Positions 1-6,417 of a stretch of 35,202 bases of DNA are shown here, piece by piece. The position numbers and the translations under genes were made by a program. The notes beneath the pieces were generated by a model. It searched no databases and was not told the origin of the DNA. It was given only the letters and a program-made list of their open reading frames with translations. The stretch's first letter is position 1. Every line of letters begins with the position of its first letter. The DNA comes from Peptococcaceae bacterium (GTDB lineage: Bacteria; Bacillota; Peptococcia; Peptococcales; Peptococcaceae): NCBI GenBank assembly GCA_900756555.1, contig CAAEKP010000096.1:1-35202 (forward strand), read 5' to 3'.

Positions 1-2
1 CC

Positions 3-1001
3 ATCGCCGTGCGGCTGAATGAGGCGGGCTATCTCCCTCCAAGCCATTACAAGAAAACTCAGGGTACGATTACCCATGAGAATCTGCTGGGCAACGGCAA
101 GTGGCAGACCAGGACAGTCGGCGTGATTCTCCGCTCAGAAGTTTACACCGGAGATCTCGTTCAGGGGCAGACCAAGACCGTAGACCACAGACAGGTCAAG
201 GCAGGTGCCGATGAATGGACGATTGTTCACGGCACTCACGAAGCAATCATCAGCCGGGAGCAGTTTGACGCGGTACAAAAAATCCTCGAACAAACCGCAC
301 AGCGCGCCAAGGCACGGGAGGTAAAATCCTATACCCCGAATATCCTTAAAGGCAAAGTATTCTGCGCTCATTGCGGCGGCAGCTTACACCGTCAGAGAAA
401 TATCCGCAAAAAATCCGATGATGTGTACTTATACCATTGTCTGAGCAGAAGCAGGATCAGCAAAGATTTCTGCCCCGGTGCGACCATCCGTGAGGATGTG
501 CTGCTGGATATGCTGGCAGATATGCTTCAGGAAGCACTCAATACCGCATTGGGTAAATACAGCCTGTCATTGGCAGAACAGCCTCAGCAGGCCGCTGAAC
601 GGGCGGAGCTGCGGGAGAAGATCACCGGTCGCAAACAGGAAATCCAGAGGTTGCGCGGCATCGTGCGGAGCCTTTATGAAAATCTTATTCAAGGCGTTCT
701 AACCAAGGATGAATACTTTGACTACAAAGAGAAGTATGAAGGCAAAATCGCTGACATGGCTCTGGAGGTCGAGCGGTTGGAAGATGGTCTGCGAACTATG
801 GACGCGCAGATCGAGCAGTACCGGGCGCTGGCACGGGATGCGGAAAGTATCAAAGCTGACCGGGAACTGACCGCCGCTCTGATAGAAAGACTGATTGACC
901 GTATCGAGGTATCCCATGACAAGCAGATCACAGTCTGCTATCGGTTCCAGAGTGAATTTGAAAACTATGTGGAGGTGTTGAAGCAATGCAGAAATATGTA
1001 A
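3..1001 (+). CDS. Large serine recombinase, 5' end outside window
   Basis: The frame is open to the left edge, so the catalytic N-terminal domain is missing from view and the GTG at 9 is not the real start. What is seen is the middle and C-terminal part of a large serine recombinase: a recombinase DNA-binding region (about residues 1-105 of the visible part), a zinc ribbon with CxxC (CAHC) and later Cys residues, then a long charged coiled-coil that in this family mediates synapsis and directionality. The last 16 bases overlap the start of the next recombinase, so the two are translationally coupled. In such pairs both proteins may be needed for integration or excision; which one acts here cannot be told. 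Confidence 0.88.
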   Translation: MAVRLNEAGYLPPSHYKKTQGTITHENLLGNGKWQTRTVGVILRSEVYTGDLVQGQTKTVDHRQVKAGADEWTIVHGTHEAIISREQFDAVQKILEQTAQRAKAREVKSYTPNILKGKVFCAHCGGSLHRQRNIRKKSDDVYLYHCLSRSRISKDFCPGATIREDVLLDMLADMLQEALNTALGKYSLSLAEQPQQAAERAELREKITGRKQEIQRLRGIVRSLYENLIQGVLTKDEYFDYKEKYEGKIADMALEVERLEDGLRTMDAQIEQYRALARDAESIKADRELTAALIERLIDRIEVSHDKQITVCYRFQSEFENYVEVLKQCRNM

Positions 1002-2512
1002 TCGCCCTCTACATCCGTCTGTCCATCGAGGACTACAAATATGACAGCTTGAGTATCGAAAATCAAAGCCTTGTTCTCAATGAGTATGCGGCGGCAATGC
1101 CTGAATATCTCAATGCCGAAATCCTGGAGTTCATCGACAATGGTTACAGCGGAACGAACTTTGAACGCCCCCAGGTGCAGAAGCTGATCGAAATGGTGCG
1201 GGCAAACAAAATCGACTGTATCATCGTCAAGGACTTCTCCCGCTTCGGACGAAACAGCATTGAAACCGGCTACTTCATTGAGCGCGTGTTTCCCTTGTTC
1301 CATACCCGCTTCATCTCCATCAGCGATGATTTTGACACCAACAATTTCAAGGGTGATACCGGCGGCATGGATGTCGCTTTCAAGTATCTTATCAGCGAGT
1401 ATTACAGCCGCGATATGTCCATCAAGACCAAGAGCGCAAAATACGCCAAGATGCAGCGCGGTGAGTATCAGAGTAAAATCTGTCCTTACGGCTACCGCAA
1501 AAGCGCCGATGGCAGAATGGAACCTGACCCGGAAGCCGCTGCCGTAGTGCAGCTTATCTTCCAGCTTGCCGCAGAGGGCAATAACGGCACCGCTATTGCC
1601 AGGGAACTATTCCGCAGGGATATTCCTACCCCAGGAGAATACAAGGCGGCGCGGGGCAACCATACCCACGACATATCCCGTACCCGTGGCATTTGGAGTG
1701 CGTCAACGGTTCTGCGCATACTGGAGGATGAAAGATATATCGGTTCTTATGTCATTGGTAAACGGGCTGTTCTTGAAGTGGGCGGCACACGGAGCCGCTT
1801 GAAGGACAGGGAGAAGTGGTATATCATCCCCGACCACCACCCGGCAATCGTTGAGAAATCTGTATTTGAAAAGGTGCAGGCCAGCCAGCTCCGATTCTCT
1901 CAGCCCAACAAAAAGAAGCGGGATTATCCGCTGAAAGGTAAAGCCTTTTGCGGATGCTGCGGTCATGCGCTGTCCCGCACGATGCAGAAAACCTCGTATT
2001 ATTACTGCCGCCATTCCGAAGCGGACGAAGAAAGCCGCTGCCATAAAATGAAGATCAACGCGGTGGAACTGGAACAGGCAGTATTCATCACGCTGAAAAA
2101 GCAGATGGAAGCTGCCGCAACACTCAATCTTGATGGAACTGTCTGTCTGGATGCCGCCGCCCCGGAACGGTCTGAATATGAGCAGCAGATCGAAGCCCTT
2201 CAGGATGGCAAGCGACTACTGTATGAACGGTATCTCATGGGAGAAATCGACCTTGATACCTACAAGGCAGAAAAGGCGGCGTGTGATGAACTACTTTTGA
2301 AAACAAAAAATTCCTATGCCGCAGTATTGGCACAGGCGAAACAGAAGCAGGAAGAACAGGCACGGCACGACAACCGGCAGGAGGCCGCAAGAGCAGTTTT
2401 CCATTCCGAAGGACTGACTGCCGAACTGACCGACCTTCTCATTGACCAGGTGCTTGTGTACCCCGACAAACGCATTGAAATCGCGTACAAAATTAAAGAC
2501 ATTTTCGCTTGA
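986..2512 (+). CDS. Large serine recombinase (site-specific integrase/excisionase)
   Basis: A complete 508-aa large serine recombinase. The resolvase-type catalytic domain begins with YIRLS, placing the nucleophilic serine at residue 13, followed by the DFSRFGRN motif that holds catalytic arginines. A recombinase domain follows (about 160-290), then a zinc ribbon (FCGCCG ... CRH ... C, about 320-355) and a coiled-coil C-terminus. It would catalyse integration and excision of the element by 2-bp staggered cuts with a phosphoserine intermediate. The start has a good ribosome-binding site (GGAGGTG at 971-977) and overlaps the previous gene by 16 bp. It is the last large gene before the element boundary, the usual place for this enzyme. 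Confidence 0.93.
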   Translation: MQKYVIALYIRLSIEDYKYDSLSIENQSLVLNEYAAAMPEYLNAEILEFIDNGYSGTNFERPQVQKLIEMVRANKIDCIIVKDFSRFGRNSIETGYFIERVFPLFHTRFISISDDFDTNNFKGDTGGMDVAFKYLISEYYSRDMSIKTKSAKYAKMQRGEYQSKICPYGYRKSADGRMEPDPEAAAVVQLIFQLAAEGNNGTAIARELFRRDIPTPGEYKAARGNHTHDISRTRGIWSASTVLRILEDERYIGSYVIGKRAVLEVGGTRSRLKDREKWYIIPDHHPAIVEKSVFEKVQASQLRFSQPNKKKRDYPLKGKAFCGCCGHALSRTMQKTSYYYCRHSEADEESRCHKMKINAVELEQAVFITLKKQMEAAATLNLDGTVCLDAAAPERSEYEQQIEALQDGKRLLYERYLMGEIDLDTYKAEKAACDELLLKTKNSYAAVLAQAKQKQEEQARHDNRQEAARAVFHSEGLTAELTDLLIDQVLVYPDKRIEIAYKIKDIFA

Positions 2513-2522
2513 GGTGCTGACC

Positions 2523-2660
2523 ATGAAGATTGCTTTTTATTGCAGGATTGGAGGACAGGGTTACGGGTTCCTCCTTCCCGAAGATGCTGAAAAGCTCCGC
2601 GAGTTTTTTGCAGAGCATCAGGAACCGGCTGCGCTTGAAAAACCTTCAAGCGCAAGCTAA
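2523..2660 (+). CDS. Small ORF after the serine recombinases, unknown function
   Basis: A 45-aa ORF starting 10 bases after the recombinase stop. GAGGTG at 2511-2516 serves as ribosome-binding site and decides the ATG at 2523 rather than an upstream start inside the recombinase gene. The first residues (MKIAFYCRIGG) resemble the first beta strand of a resolvase domain, but the catalytic serine position and the rest of the fold are absent, so it is either a vestige of a third recombinase or an unrelated small element protein. Its last codons overlap the 5' arm and loop of a terminator hairpin. No function can be assigned. Confidence 0.5.
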   Translation: MKIAFYCRIGGQGYGFLLPEDAEKLREFFAEHQEPAALEKPSSAS

Positions 2661-2669
2661 AAATTTTTG
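2630..2669 (+). terminator. Rho-independent terminator at the element end
   Basis: A perfect 9-bp stem GCGCTTGAA / TTCAAGCGC (2631-2639 with 2645-2653, plus a T-A closing pair) and a 5-nt loop is followed by an AAAAATTTTT run at 2660-2668. It would end the recombinase transcript just before the element boundary and overlaps the stop of the 45-aa ORF. Confidence 0.65.
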
Positions 2670-2688
2670 TCGTGTGCTTGACATACGG

Positions 2689-3699
2689 GTGCCGTAAATT
2701 ATGAAATTTGAAATCAATATTTAATTCACTGGAAGCAATTCTGGCAATGACTTTATGCGAGTTTGTATTGAGCATTTCACCATCTGGCTTTATATTGACG
2801 AAATCTTCAACAATAAGAGTAGGAGGATTTTTTTCTTTTGGATTGGTACGGTCAACGATTAAGTTCTTTTTCCAGTAGATTCCCTGCAATTGATGGAACT
2901 CATCCTGCTGCTGTTTTAACGCCTGTAGATAGTCACTGAATTTTTGACCAAAACGAATAGTGCGATAACTGTTTTCAGTTTTGGGAGTGGTGAAGGCCCA
3001 GCGGCCACTTGTTTTCTGCAATTGCTTGTTGATGATGACCGTATTTTTCTCAAAATCAAAGTCAGACCAGCGTAAGGCATAACATTCTCCGGCACGAAGT
3101 CCCAAATGTAAGCCAATGTTGAAAGCCGGAAGCAGGTTTGTAGAGGCTATACGCTGCTTAATGGCCTCCAATTCAGCGTCCGTGTATATTTTTACGTCAG
3201 ACATAGAGCGCGGCGATTTAGGAACAGTTACGGTCGTTGTAGGGTCTTTCTTAAGATAGTCCTTTGTGATTGCGTACTTGAAAAGAACTGTAAGAAATGC
3301 ATAGATACTGCGTATATACTCGTCAGACAATGTTTCCCTTTTATCTACAATCAATTCCTGTAGCTGTTTGCTTGTAATTTCTCCAATAAGCCGGCAGCCT
3401 AATGCATCGTGCACATGATTTCGGTATAAAGAGTTATATCGAACAATGGTAGAGGCTTTTCGATTAAGTGGAGCTTCCAATGTTATGAATTCATCGAACA
3501 ACTCCTGCAATGTCATTTTTTTATTTTCAAGAATATTACCTTCGTTTAGATCTGTCATGGCTTTACTTAAAGCAGCTTCTGCATCTTTCTTCAAGGCAAA
3601 TCCGCTGCGTTCTATTTGCTTACGTTTGCCATCCAGCATACCAAGGTCAATACGGTAAGACCAGGTGGCGCCTTTTTTACGAACAGAACCTTTTGCCAT
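2689..3699 (-). pseudogene. int: Prophage tyrosine integrase, truncated by element insertion
   Basis: The N-terminal ~337 residues of a phage tyrosine recombinase. An arm-type DNA-binding domain (about 1-60) and a SAM-like core-binding domain (about 63-160) precede a catalytic domain that keeps the first arginine (HLGLRAGE, near residue 206) and the HxxR box (HNLRH, residues 333-337). Directly after H337 the reading continues only into antisense sequence of the serine-recombinase element, so the third catalytic His/Trp and the tyrosine nucleophile are missing. As it stands it should be inactive. The ATG at 3699 has the ribosome-binding site AAAAGGAGCG. Its position and orientation at the outer edge of the lysogeny module are those of a prophage integrase. 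The missing 3' part (roughly 50-60 codons in a typical family member) should lie beyond the left edge if the element is a simple insertion. Confidence 0.88.
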
Positions 3700-3707
3700 A
3701 TTTCAAT

Positions 3708-3720
3708 TCACGCTCCTTTT
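3708..3720 (-). promoter_or_regulatory. Shared Shine-Dalgarno leader AAAAGGAGCGTGA (copy 1 of 3)
   Basis: On the minus strand the identical 13-mer AAAAGGAGCGTGA precedes int (3708-3720), the Uma2-like gene (4449-4461) and the toxin (4975-4987). A near copy, AAAAGGAGTGA (4704-4714), precedes the antitoxin. The GTG inside the motif forms a false upstream start in several of these genes; the real starts lie 7-12 nt downstream. Confidence 0.55.
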
Positions 3721-3770
3721 TAGAAAGGGGAGCGACATGTATAGCAACTCCCTATTGGCATTAAAAATGT

Positions 3771-3800
3771 TTGCTTAATACCGATAGGCTGTGCTATACT
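3771..3800 (+). promoter_or_regulatory. Promoter for the small RNA next to int
   Basis: A TTGCTT -35 (3771-3776), an 18-bp spacer and TATACT (3795-3800) with a TG one base upstream (extended -10). It points to the right, into a region with no plus-strand gene but with a strong terminator at about 3875-3910, so the product would be a short untranslated RNA starting near 3807. Confidence 0.5.
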
Positions 3801-3842
3801 TTACTTGTTGACGCAGTATTGTATAGGTGCATCCTATCGGTA
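3779..3842. repeat. Perfect 10-bp inverted repeat flanking the small-RNA promoter
   Basis: TACCGATAGG (3779-3788) and CCTATCGGTA (3833-3842) are exact inverse complements 44 bp apart. A third related site, CCTATTGG, lies at 3751-3758. They bracket the -10 of the small-RNA promoter and sit in the region between this promoter and int, so they may be operators or arm-type sites for Int/Xis. Which one cannot be decided from sequence. Confidence 0.5.
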
Positions 3843-3910
3843 CTCTTATAGTTGAGCGTTGGTAGCGCTCAGCAAAGCTCTCTGTGTTGGTAGCACAGGG
3901 GGCTTTTTCT
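3807..3910 (+). ncRNA. Putative ~100-nt small RNA with twin identical-loop hairpins
   Basis: Hairpin 1 is TGAGCG / CGCTCA (3853-3858 with 3866-3871). Hairpin 2 has a 12-bp stem (3875-3886 with 3894-3905) and ends in a T-run (3904-3908), making it a strong intrinsic terminator. Both hairpins present exactly the same 7-nt loop, TTGGTAG (3859-3865 and 3887-3893). A promoter with an extended -10 lies at the right distance upstream. There is no convincing ORF, and the following gene is on the opposite strand. An identical loop on two unlike stems suggests a binding site for a protein or for another RNA. Function unknown; no known RNA family is recognised. Confidence 0.5.
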
Positions 3911-3912
3911 TT

Positions 3913-4443
3913 CTATGCAAAAATATCAGTTAAGTCAATTTCGATTTCTGGCATGATGAAAGATTTTACAGTTCCTGTACAGAACTGTTTATCTTCATTG
4001 GTTGCAAACGAAATTACGATAATACATTTTTCTTCTGGAGATACAATCCAGTATTCCTGTACACCCAACCGCGCATACGCTTGCCGTTTTACATAGTAGT
4101 CACGGCTGGTACTGGACGGGCTGAGAATTTCAATAGCAATCAGTGGTGGTTTTTCATAGCGAGCCAGTTCGTCTAAGTTTTCATCACAGACAACCATTAA
4201 GTCTGGAATGAAATATTCACCTTGCAATACTAAGTCGATTTCTTGAATCGGTTCACAATTTTTGTTCTTTAAAATCTGATACAGGGAAGAAGAAAGTTTA
4301 AGACTAATCCGCTGATGCTTGATTGCTGGCCTTGGTGACATCATAACCATGCCGTCAATCAGTTCATAGTTCCAGCCTTCCTGTTTTGGCATGGCTTCAA
4401 ATTCTGCAAAGCTGGTTTGCTGTAGTTCACGAATTTCTGTCAT
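3913..4443 (-). CDS. Uma2-family (DUF820) PD-(D/E)XK nuclease-like protein
   Basis: A 176-aa protein with the Uma2/DUF820 pattern: an N-terminal YELIDG strand, then IPDLMVV with the acidic residue, IEILSPSS and the downstream D-x3-KRQAY helix, giving the PD-(D/E)XK-like active site. Uma2 proteins are putative endonucleases found in Cyanobacteria and many Bacillota; their substrate is not well established. The ATG at 4443 is chosen because AAAAGGAGCG lies 8-10 nt upstream, whereas the apparent GTG start at 4452 is inside that motif. It is last in a minus-strand cluster with a toxin-antitoxin pair, and therefore probably lysogeny-expressed cargo. A defence role is possible but inferred only. 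Confidence 0.8.
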   Translation of the reverse strand: MTEIRELQQTSFAEFEAMPKQEGWNYELIDGMVMMSPRPAIKHQRISLKLSSSLYQILKNKNCEPIQEIDLVLQGEYFIPDLMVVCDENLDELARYEKPPLIAIEILSPSSTSRDYYVKRQAYARLGVQEYWIVSPEEKCIIVISFATNEDKQFCTGTVKSFIMPEIEIDLTDIFA

Positions 4444-4482
4444 ATCAATCACGCTCCTTTTTTTGAACCATTCTATTGATGT

Positions 4483-4698
4483 TTAAATATATTTCTCTAA
4501 ATTGTCCCAGTCGATATCGTTCGCAGAAATATATTCACCGTTTTTCGCTTCTTCCAGCTCCCGCGCTTCCTGTGGAGTTAGTTTTGTGTAATCTGGATCC
4601 CATGCCAGAACGCAGCGTTTTACCAATTCAAGTATCATATTCTGGTCACTTTCTGGTAAGATACTTACCATCTGGCCAACTTCTTGTGCGATAGTCAT
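4483..4698 (-). CDS. Antitoxin-like partner of the RelE-type toxin
   Basis: A 71-aa acidic protein with a predicted helical N-terminus and an Asp/Glu-rich C-terminus, the usual make-up of small type II antitoxins. It starts 14 bp after the stop of the RelE-like toxin, so the order is toxin first, as in higBA-type pairs. ATG 4698 is preferred over GTG 4707 because AAAAGGAGTG precedes it with normal spacing and the GTG is part of that site. No classical DNA-binding domain is obvious from reading, so autoregulation is uncertain. The assignment rests mainly on gene context, size and composition. Confidence 0.65.
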   Translation of the reverse strand: MTIAQEVGQMVSILPESDQNMILELVKRCVLAWDPDYTKLTPQEARELEEAKNGEYISANDIDWDNLEKYI

Positions 4699-4712
4699 AG
4701 CAATCACTCCTT

Positions 4713-4970
4713 TTATTTATAAATATCTCCTCGTGAACCGATTTTGTCAATAAACAAAATTTCACATTGTCCTTCAGATGTGTAGTAATAGATAACGCGG
4801 TATTTACCCACTCGCAATCGGTAACTATTTTCCGTTCCCTGCATAACCTTAATATCTCCGACAGGAGGCTTTTGTGTCAAACCGTCAATGCCTTCTCTGA
4901 TTCTGATTTGCGTTGCCTTATCTAACTTAACTAAAGTTTTCAACGCTTGCTTACTATAGCGTATTTCCAC
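4713..4970 (-). CDS. RelE/ParE-superfamily toxin
   Basis: An 85-aa protein with the RelE/ParE fold signature: an N-terminal MEIRYSKQALKTL strand-helix, a central KxMQG...SYRLRVGKYRVIYYY segment with basic and Tyr residues, and a final ILFIDKIGSRGDIY strand. RelE-type members cleave mRNA on the ribosome while ParE-type members poison gyrase; the sequence alone does not separate the two. The GTG start at 4970 is supported by AAAAGGAGCG with 7-8 nt spacing. It is the first gene of a three-gene minus-strand unit (toxin, antitoxin, Uma2) and probably contributes to prophage maintenance or exclusion. Confidence 0.85.
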   Translation of the reverse strand: MEIRYSKQALKTLVKLDKATQIRIREGIDGLTQKPPVGDIKVMQGTENSYRLRVGKYRVIYYYTSEGQCEILFIDKIGSRGDIYK

Positions 4971-5004
4971 AGTATCACGCTCCTTTTATAATAGTGTAAC
5001 CTAT

Positions 5005-5382
5005 TTATAAAAATAATTTTAAGACAAACAAGGCGATGCCAGATACAAGGAAGATACCTCCCCATAGGGGATGATTGTAAGCAATAAGTGATATTCCGGA
5101 CAATAGAACAACAATAATTTCCCAAGTTTTTATTGTTGTTTCAGATGTATTTATGTTTCGACTTCCAGAAAATTTATTACTTTTCTTATTGCTTAAATCA
5201 GCAATTTGCTCACGATTATACAGCCCAGTGCCGGGAATGGATGTAGTCTGATGCACTTTTCCTTTGGAGTTTACACTTACCTTGTATCCTTTTGGACCTG
5301 CACTGATGCTAGTGCCTCGTTTACTAAAATTAACTTTTACGCCAGGGGCAATTTTTACACTTTTGCGAAAATTCCATCCCAT
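5005..5382 (-). CDS. DUF4236 domain membrane protein
   Basis: 125 aa. The N-terminal ~55 residues match DUF4236: MGWNFRKSVKIAPGVKVNFS, the SKRGTSISAGPKG turn and the SIPGTGLY end. The C-terminal part has two hydrophobic segments (about 80-100 and 105-125) that look like transmembrane helices. The start is placed at 5382 because DUF4236 proteins begin MGW(R/N)FRK and an AGGTGA sits just upstream; a longer frame reaching 5529 adds only Cys-rich sequence unrelated to the family. Function of the domain is unknown. It is divergent from the stalk-domain gene and shares its upstream region. Confidence 0.75.
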   Translation of the reverse strand: MGWNFRKSVKIAPGVKVNFSKRGTSISAGPKGYKVSVNSKGKVHQTTSIPGTGLYNREQIADLSNKKSNKFSGSRNINTSETTIKTWEIIVVLLSGISLIAYNHPLWGGIFLVSGIALFVLKLFL

Positions 5383-5415
5383 TTTTTGTATCACCTCGAT
5401 TTTATACAATATGTA

Positions 5416-5424
5416 TGCTATAAT
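5416..5424 (+). promoter_or_regulatory. Extended -10 promoter of the stalk-domain gene
   Basis: TGCTATAAT (5416-5424) is a perfect extended -10, 30 bp before the ATG. The -35 position shows no good match, as is common with extended -10 promoters. The ribosome-binding site AGGAGGAG lies at about 5442-5449. Confidence 0.6.
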
Positions 5425-5454
5425 AGCTTCAACAAACATCCAGGAGGAGATTCT

Positions 5455-6144
5455 ATGAAGCACAAAATCAAAACAGCTATTGCAACTGCAGCTCTGTTTG
5501 CTGTTGCAGCCACACCAGTATTTGCCCAAGACATCACTCTGAAACTGAATGGTAATGTCTTAAATCCATCCGTTGCACCAGTTATTGAAAATGGCAGCAC
5601 ATTAGTTCCATTGCGCATTATCAGCGAGAACATGGGAGCAAGCGTAGTTTGGAATGGTGAAGACCGCAGTGTAACTATCGAAAAAGCAGACACTAACATC
5701 TATCTGGTATTAGATCAGAAAGCTGTTATTGTGAATGGTGAACAGAAAGAACTGTCTGTTGCACCTAAGTCTGTGAACGGTTCCACTATGGTGCCAATCC
5801 GTTTTGTTTCTGAAAATCTGGATTGCTCTGTAAACTGGGATGGTACCAACCGTGTTGTATCTATTTTAGAAAGTGGCGTAACTGTAGTAGAACCACCAGT
5901 TGTAACTCCAGAACCGGAACAGAAACCACAGGAACCAGCGGCACCTGTTTATACAGCTGATGGCAAACATCAGGTAATTAGCGATGAAAACTTTGTTGTG
6001 TATGTAACAGACACTGGCGAAAAGTACCATATGGATGGTTGCCCTAGTTTAAGAAAAAGTAAACACGCTACTACCATCGGTAAGGCTACAGATGCATACT
6101 ATGATGCCTGTGATAAATGCAATGCCCCAATTTTAGATATCTAG
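5455..6144 (+). CDS. Secreted protein with copper-amine-oxidase-like stalk domain and Cys-rich C-terminus
   Basis: 229 aa. A clear Sec signal peptide ends at VFA (residues 22-24). Residues about 27-140 form a Cu-amine-oxidase N-terminal (stalk) domain with the two characteristic repeats (ENGSTLVPLRIISENMGA and NGSTMVPIRFVSENLDC). A proline-rich linker (VEPPVVTPEPEQKPQEP) follows, then a C-terminal module with YHMDGC (191-196) and CDKC (219-222), resembling the YHxxxC...CxxC metal-binding tails seen on many secreted Bacillota proteins. The protein probably sits outside the membrane or at the wall. The gene is monocistronic, with its own extended -10 promoter and terminator, so it is lysogenic-conversion cargo rather than a phage structural gene. 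No enzyme activity is implied by the stalk domain. Confidence 0.85.
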   Translation: MKHKIKTAIATAALFAVAATPVFAQDITLKLNGNVLNPSVAPVIENGSTLVPLRIISENMGASVVWNGEDRSVTIEKADTNIYLVLDQKAVIVNGEQKELSVAPKSVNGSTMVPIRFVSENLDCSVNWDGTNRVVSILESGVTVVEPPVVTPEPEQKPQEPAAPVYTADGKHQVISDENFVVYVTDTGEKYHMDGCPSLRKSKHATTIGKATDAYYDACDKCNAPILDI

Positions 6145-6150
6145 TTGTTC

Positions 6151-6184
6151 ATATCCCTATCTGAACAAGGTAGGGGTATTTTCT
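6151..6184 (+). terminator. Terminator of the stalk-domain gene
   Basis: An 11-bp stem (6151-6161 with 6169-6179, two G-U pairs) with a 7-nt loop, followed by TTTTCT, seven bases after the stop codon. Confidence 0.7.
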
Positions 6185-6190
6185 ACCCTC

Positions 6191-6219
6191 TTTACAAAAA
6201 CGAATATGCGTTCTATAAT
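6191..6219 (+). promoter_or_regulatory. Near-consensus promoter for the 33-aa ORF
   Basis: TTTACA (6191-6196), a 17-bp spacer and TATAAT (6214-6219), placed right after the preceding terminator. It is one of the best sigma-A promoters in the window and drives a transcript that ends about 190 bases later. Confidence 0.7.
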
Positions 6220-6270
6220 GAAACGCGCAGAGAACATTTGTTTCTTTGTAGAGAGGAGGGTGATCGTTAT

Positions 6271-6372
6271 ATGAGTGAAAAAGATGAGATTATAGCGTTA
6301 ATCTTAACAATAGATGACAAGACCTTTTTGCGCCGTATACTGAATATCATTAAGGGGTATCTGGCGCAATAA
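6271..6372 (+). CDS. 33-aa protein with its own promoter and terminator
   Basis: An ATG with a strong site GAGGAGGG (6253-6260). The peptide is acidic at the N-terminus and ends in a basic amphipathic helix (FLRRILNIIKGYLAQ). It is transcribed from a near-consensus promoter and stops just before a terminator shared with the convergent repressor gene. Small, independently transcribed peptide genes beside a CI-type repressor can be regulators or membrane-active peptides, but no family is recognised. A longer frame from 6145 is rejected because it has no ribosome-binding site and runs through the terminator and promoter. Confidence 0.6.
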   Translation: MSEKDEIIALILTIDDKTFLRRILNIIKGYLAQ

Positions 6373-6385
6373 CTCATCCTCCCAG

Positions 6386-6417
6386 ATAGGGCACTGTACA
6401 GGTGCCTTATTTTTTTT
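6386..6417. terminator. Bidirectional terminator between the 33-aa ORF and the repressor
   Basis: A stem ATAGGGCAC / GTGCCTTAT (6386-6394 with 6402-6410) with a 7-nt loop and a T8 run (6410-6417) on the plus strand. It overlaps the 3' end of the minus-strand repressor gene and can end the plus-strand transcript well; it is weaker in the other direction. Confidence 0.7.

Larger units (their letters stand above)
1..2690 (+). mobile_element. Right end of a serine-recombinase integrative element
   Basis: Two large serine recombinase genes, a small ORF and a terminator lie at one end of an element whose other end is outside the window. The boundary near 2689-2691 is inferred because the minus-strand tyrosine integrase reads normally from 3699 down to its HNLRH box and then changes at once into sequence antisense to the element. 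This segment also looks richer in G+C than the prophage to its right. Tandem large serine recombinases at one terminus are typical of Tn4451/Tn5397-like and related Bacillota elements. The exact end and any core repeat cannot be set without the left junction. Confidence 0.75.

Noticed and set aside
2314..2688. C-terminal ~124 residues of the minus-strand integrase frame
   Set aside because: This stretch is antisense to the serine recombinase, the small ORF and the terminator. It has low-complexity Ser/Cys/Ala composition and no integrase motifs, so it is only read-through of the broken gene.
2678..2706. TTGACA at the element end as an outward promoter
   Set aside because: No acceptable -10 lies at 16-18 bp and the DNA to the right is the antisense strand of the integrase.
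3853..3910. A tRNA or tRNA fragment, suggested by two GUUGGUAGC (D-loop-like) sequences
   Set aside because: There is no T-arm (GTTCGA-type), anticodon stem or acceptor stem, and the second hairpin is a full intrinsic terminator.
5206..5454. N-terminal extension of the stalk-domain protein
   Set aside because: It would run through the DUF4236 gene, the promoter and the ribosome-binding site, and would bury the clear signal peptide that starts at 5455.
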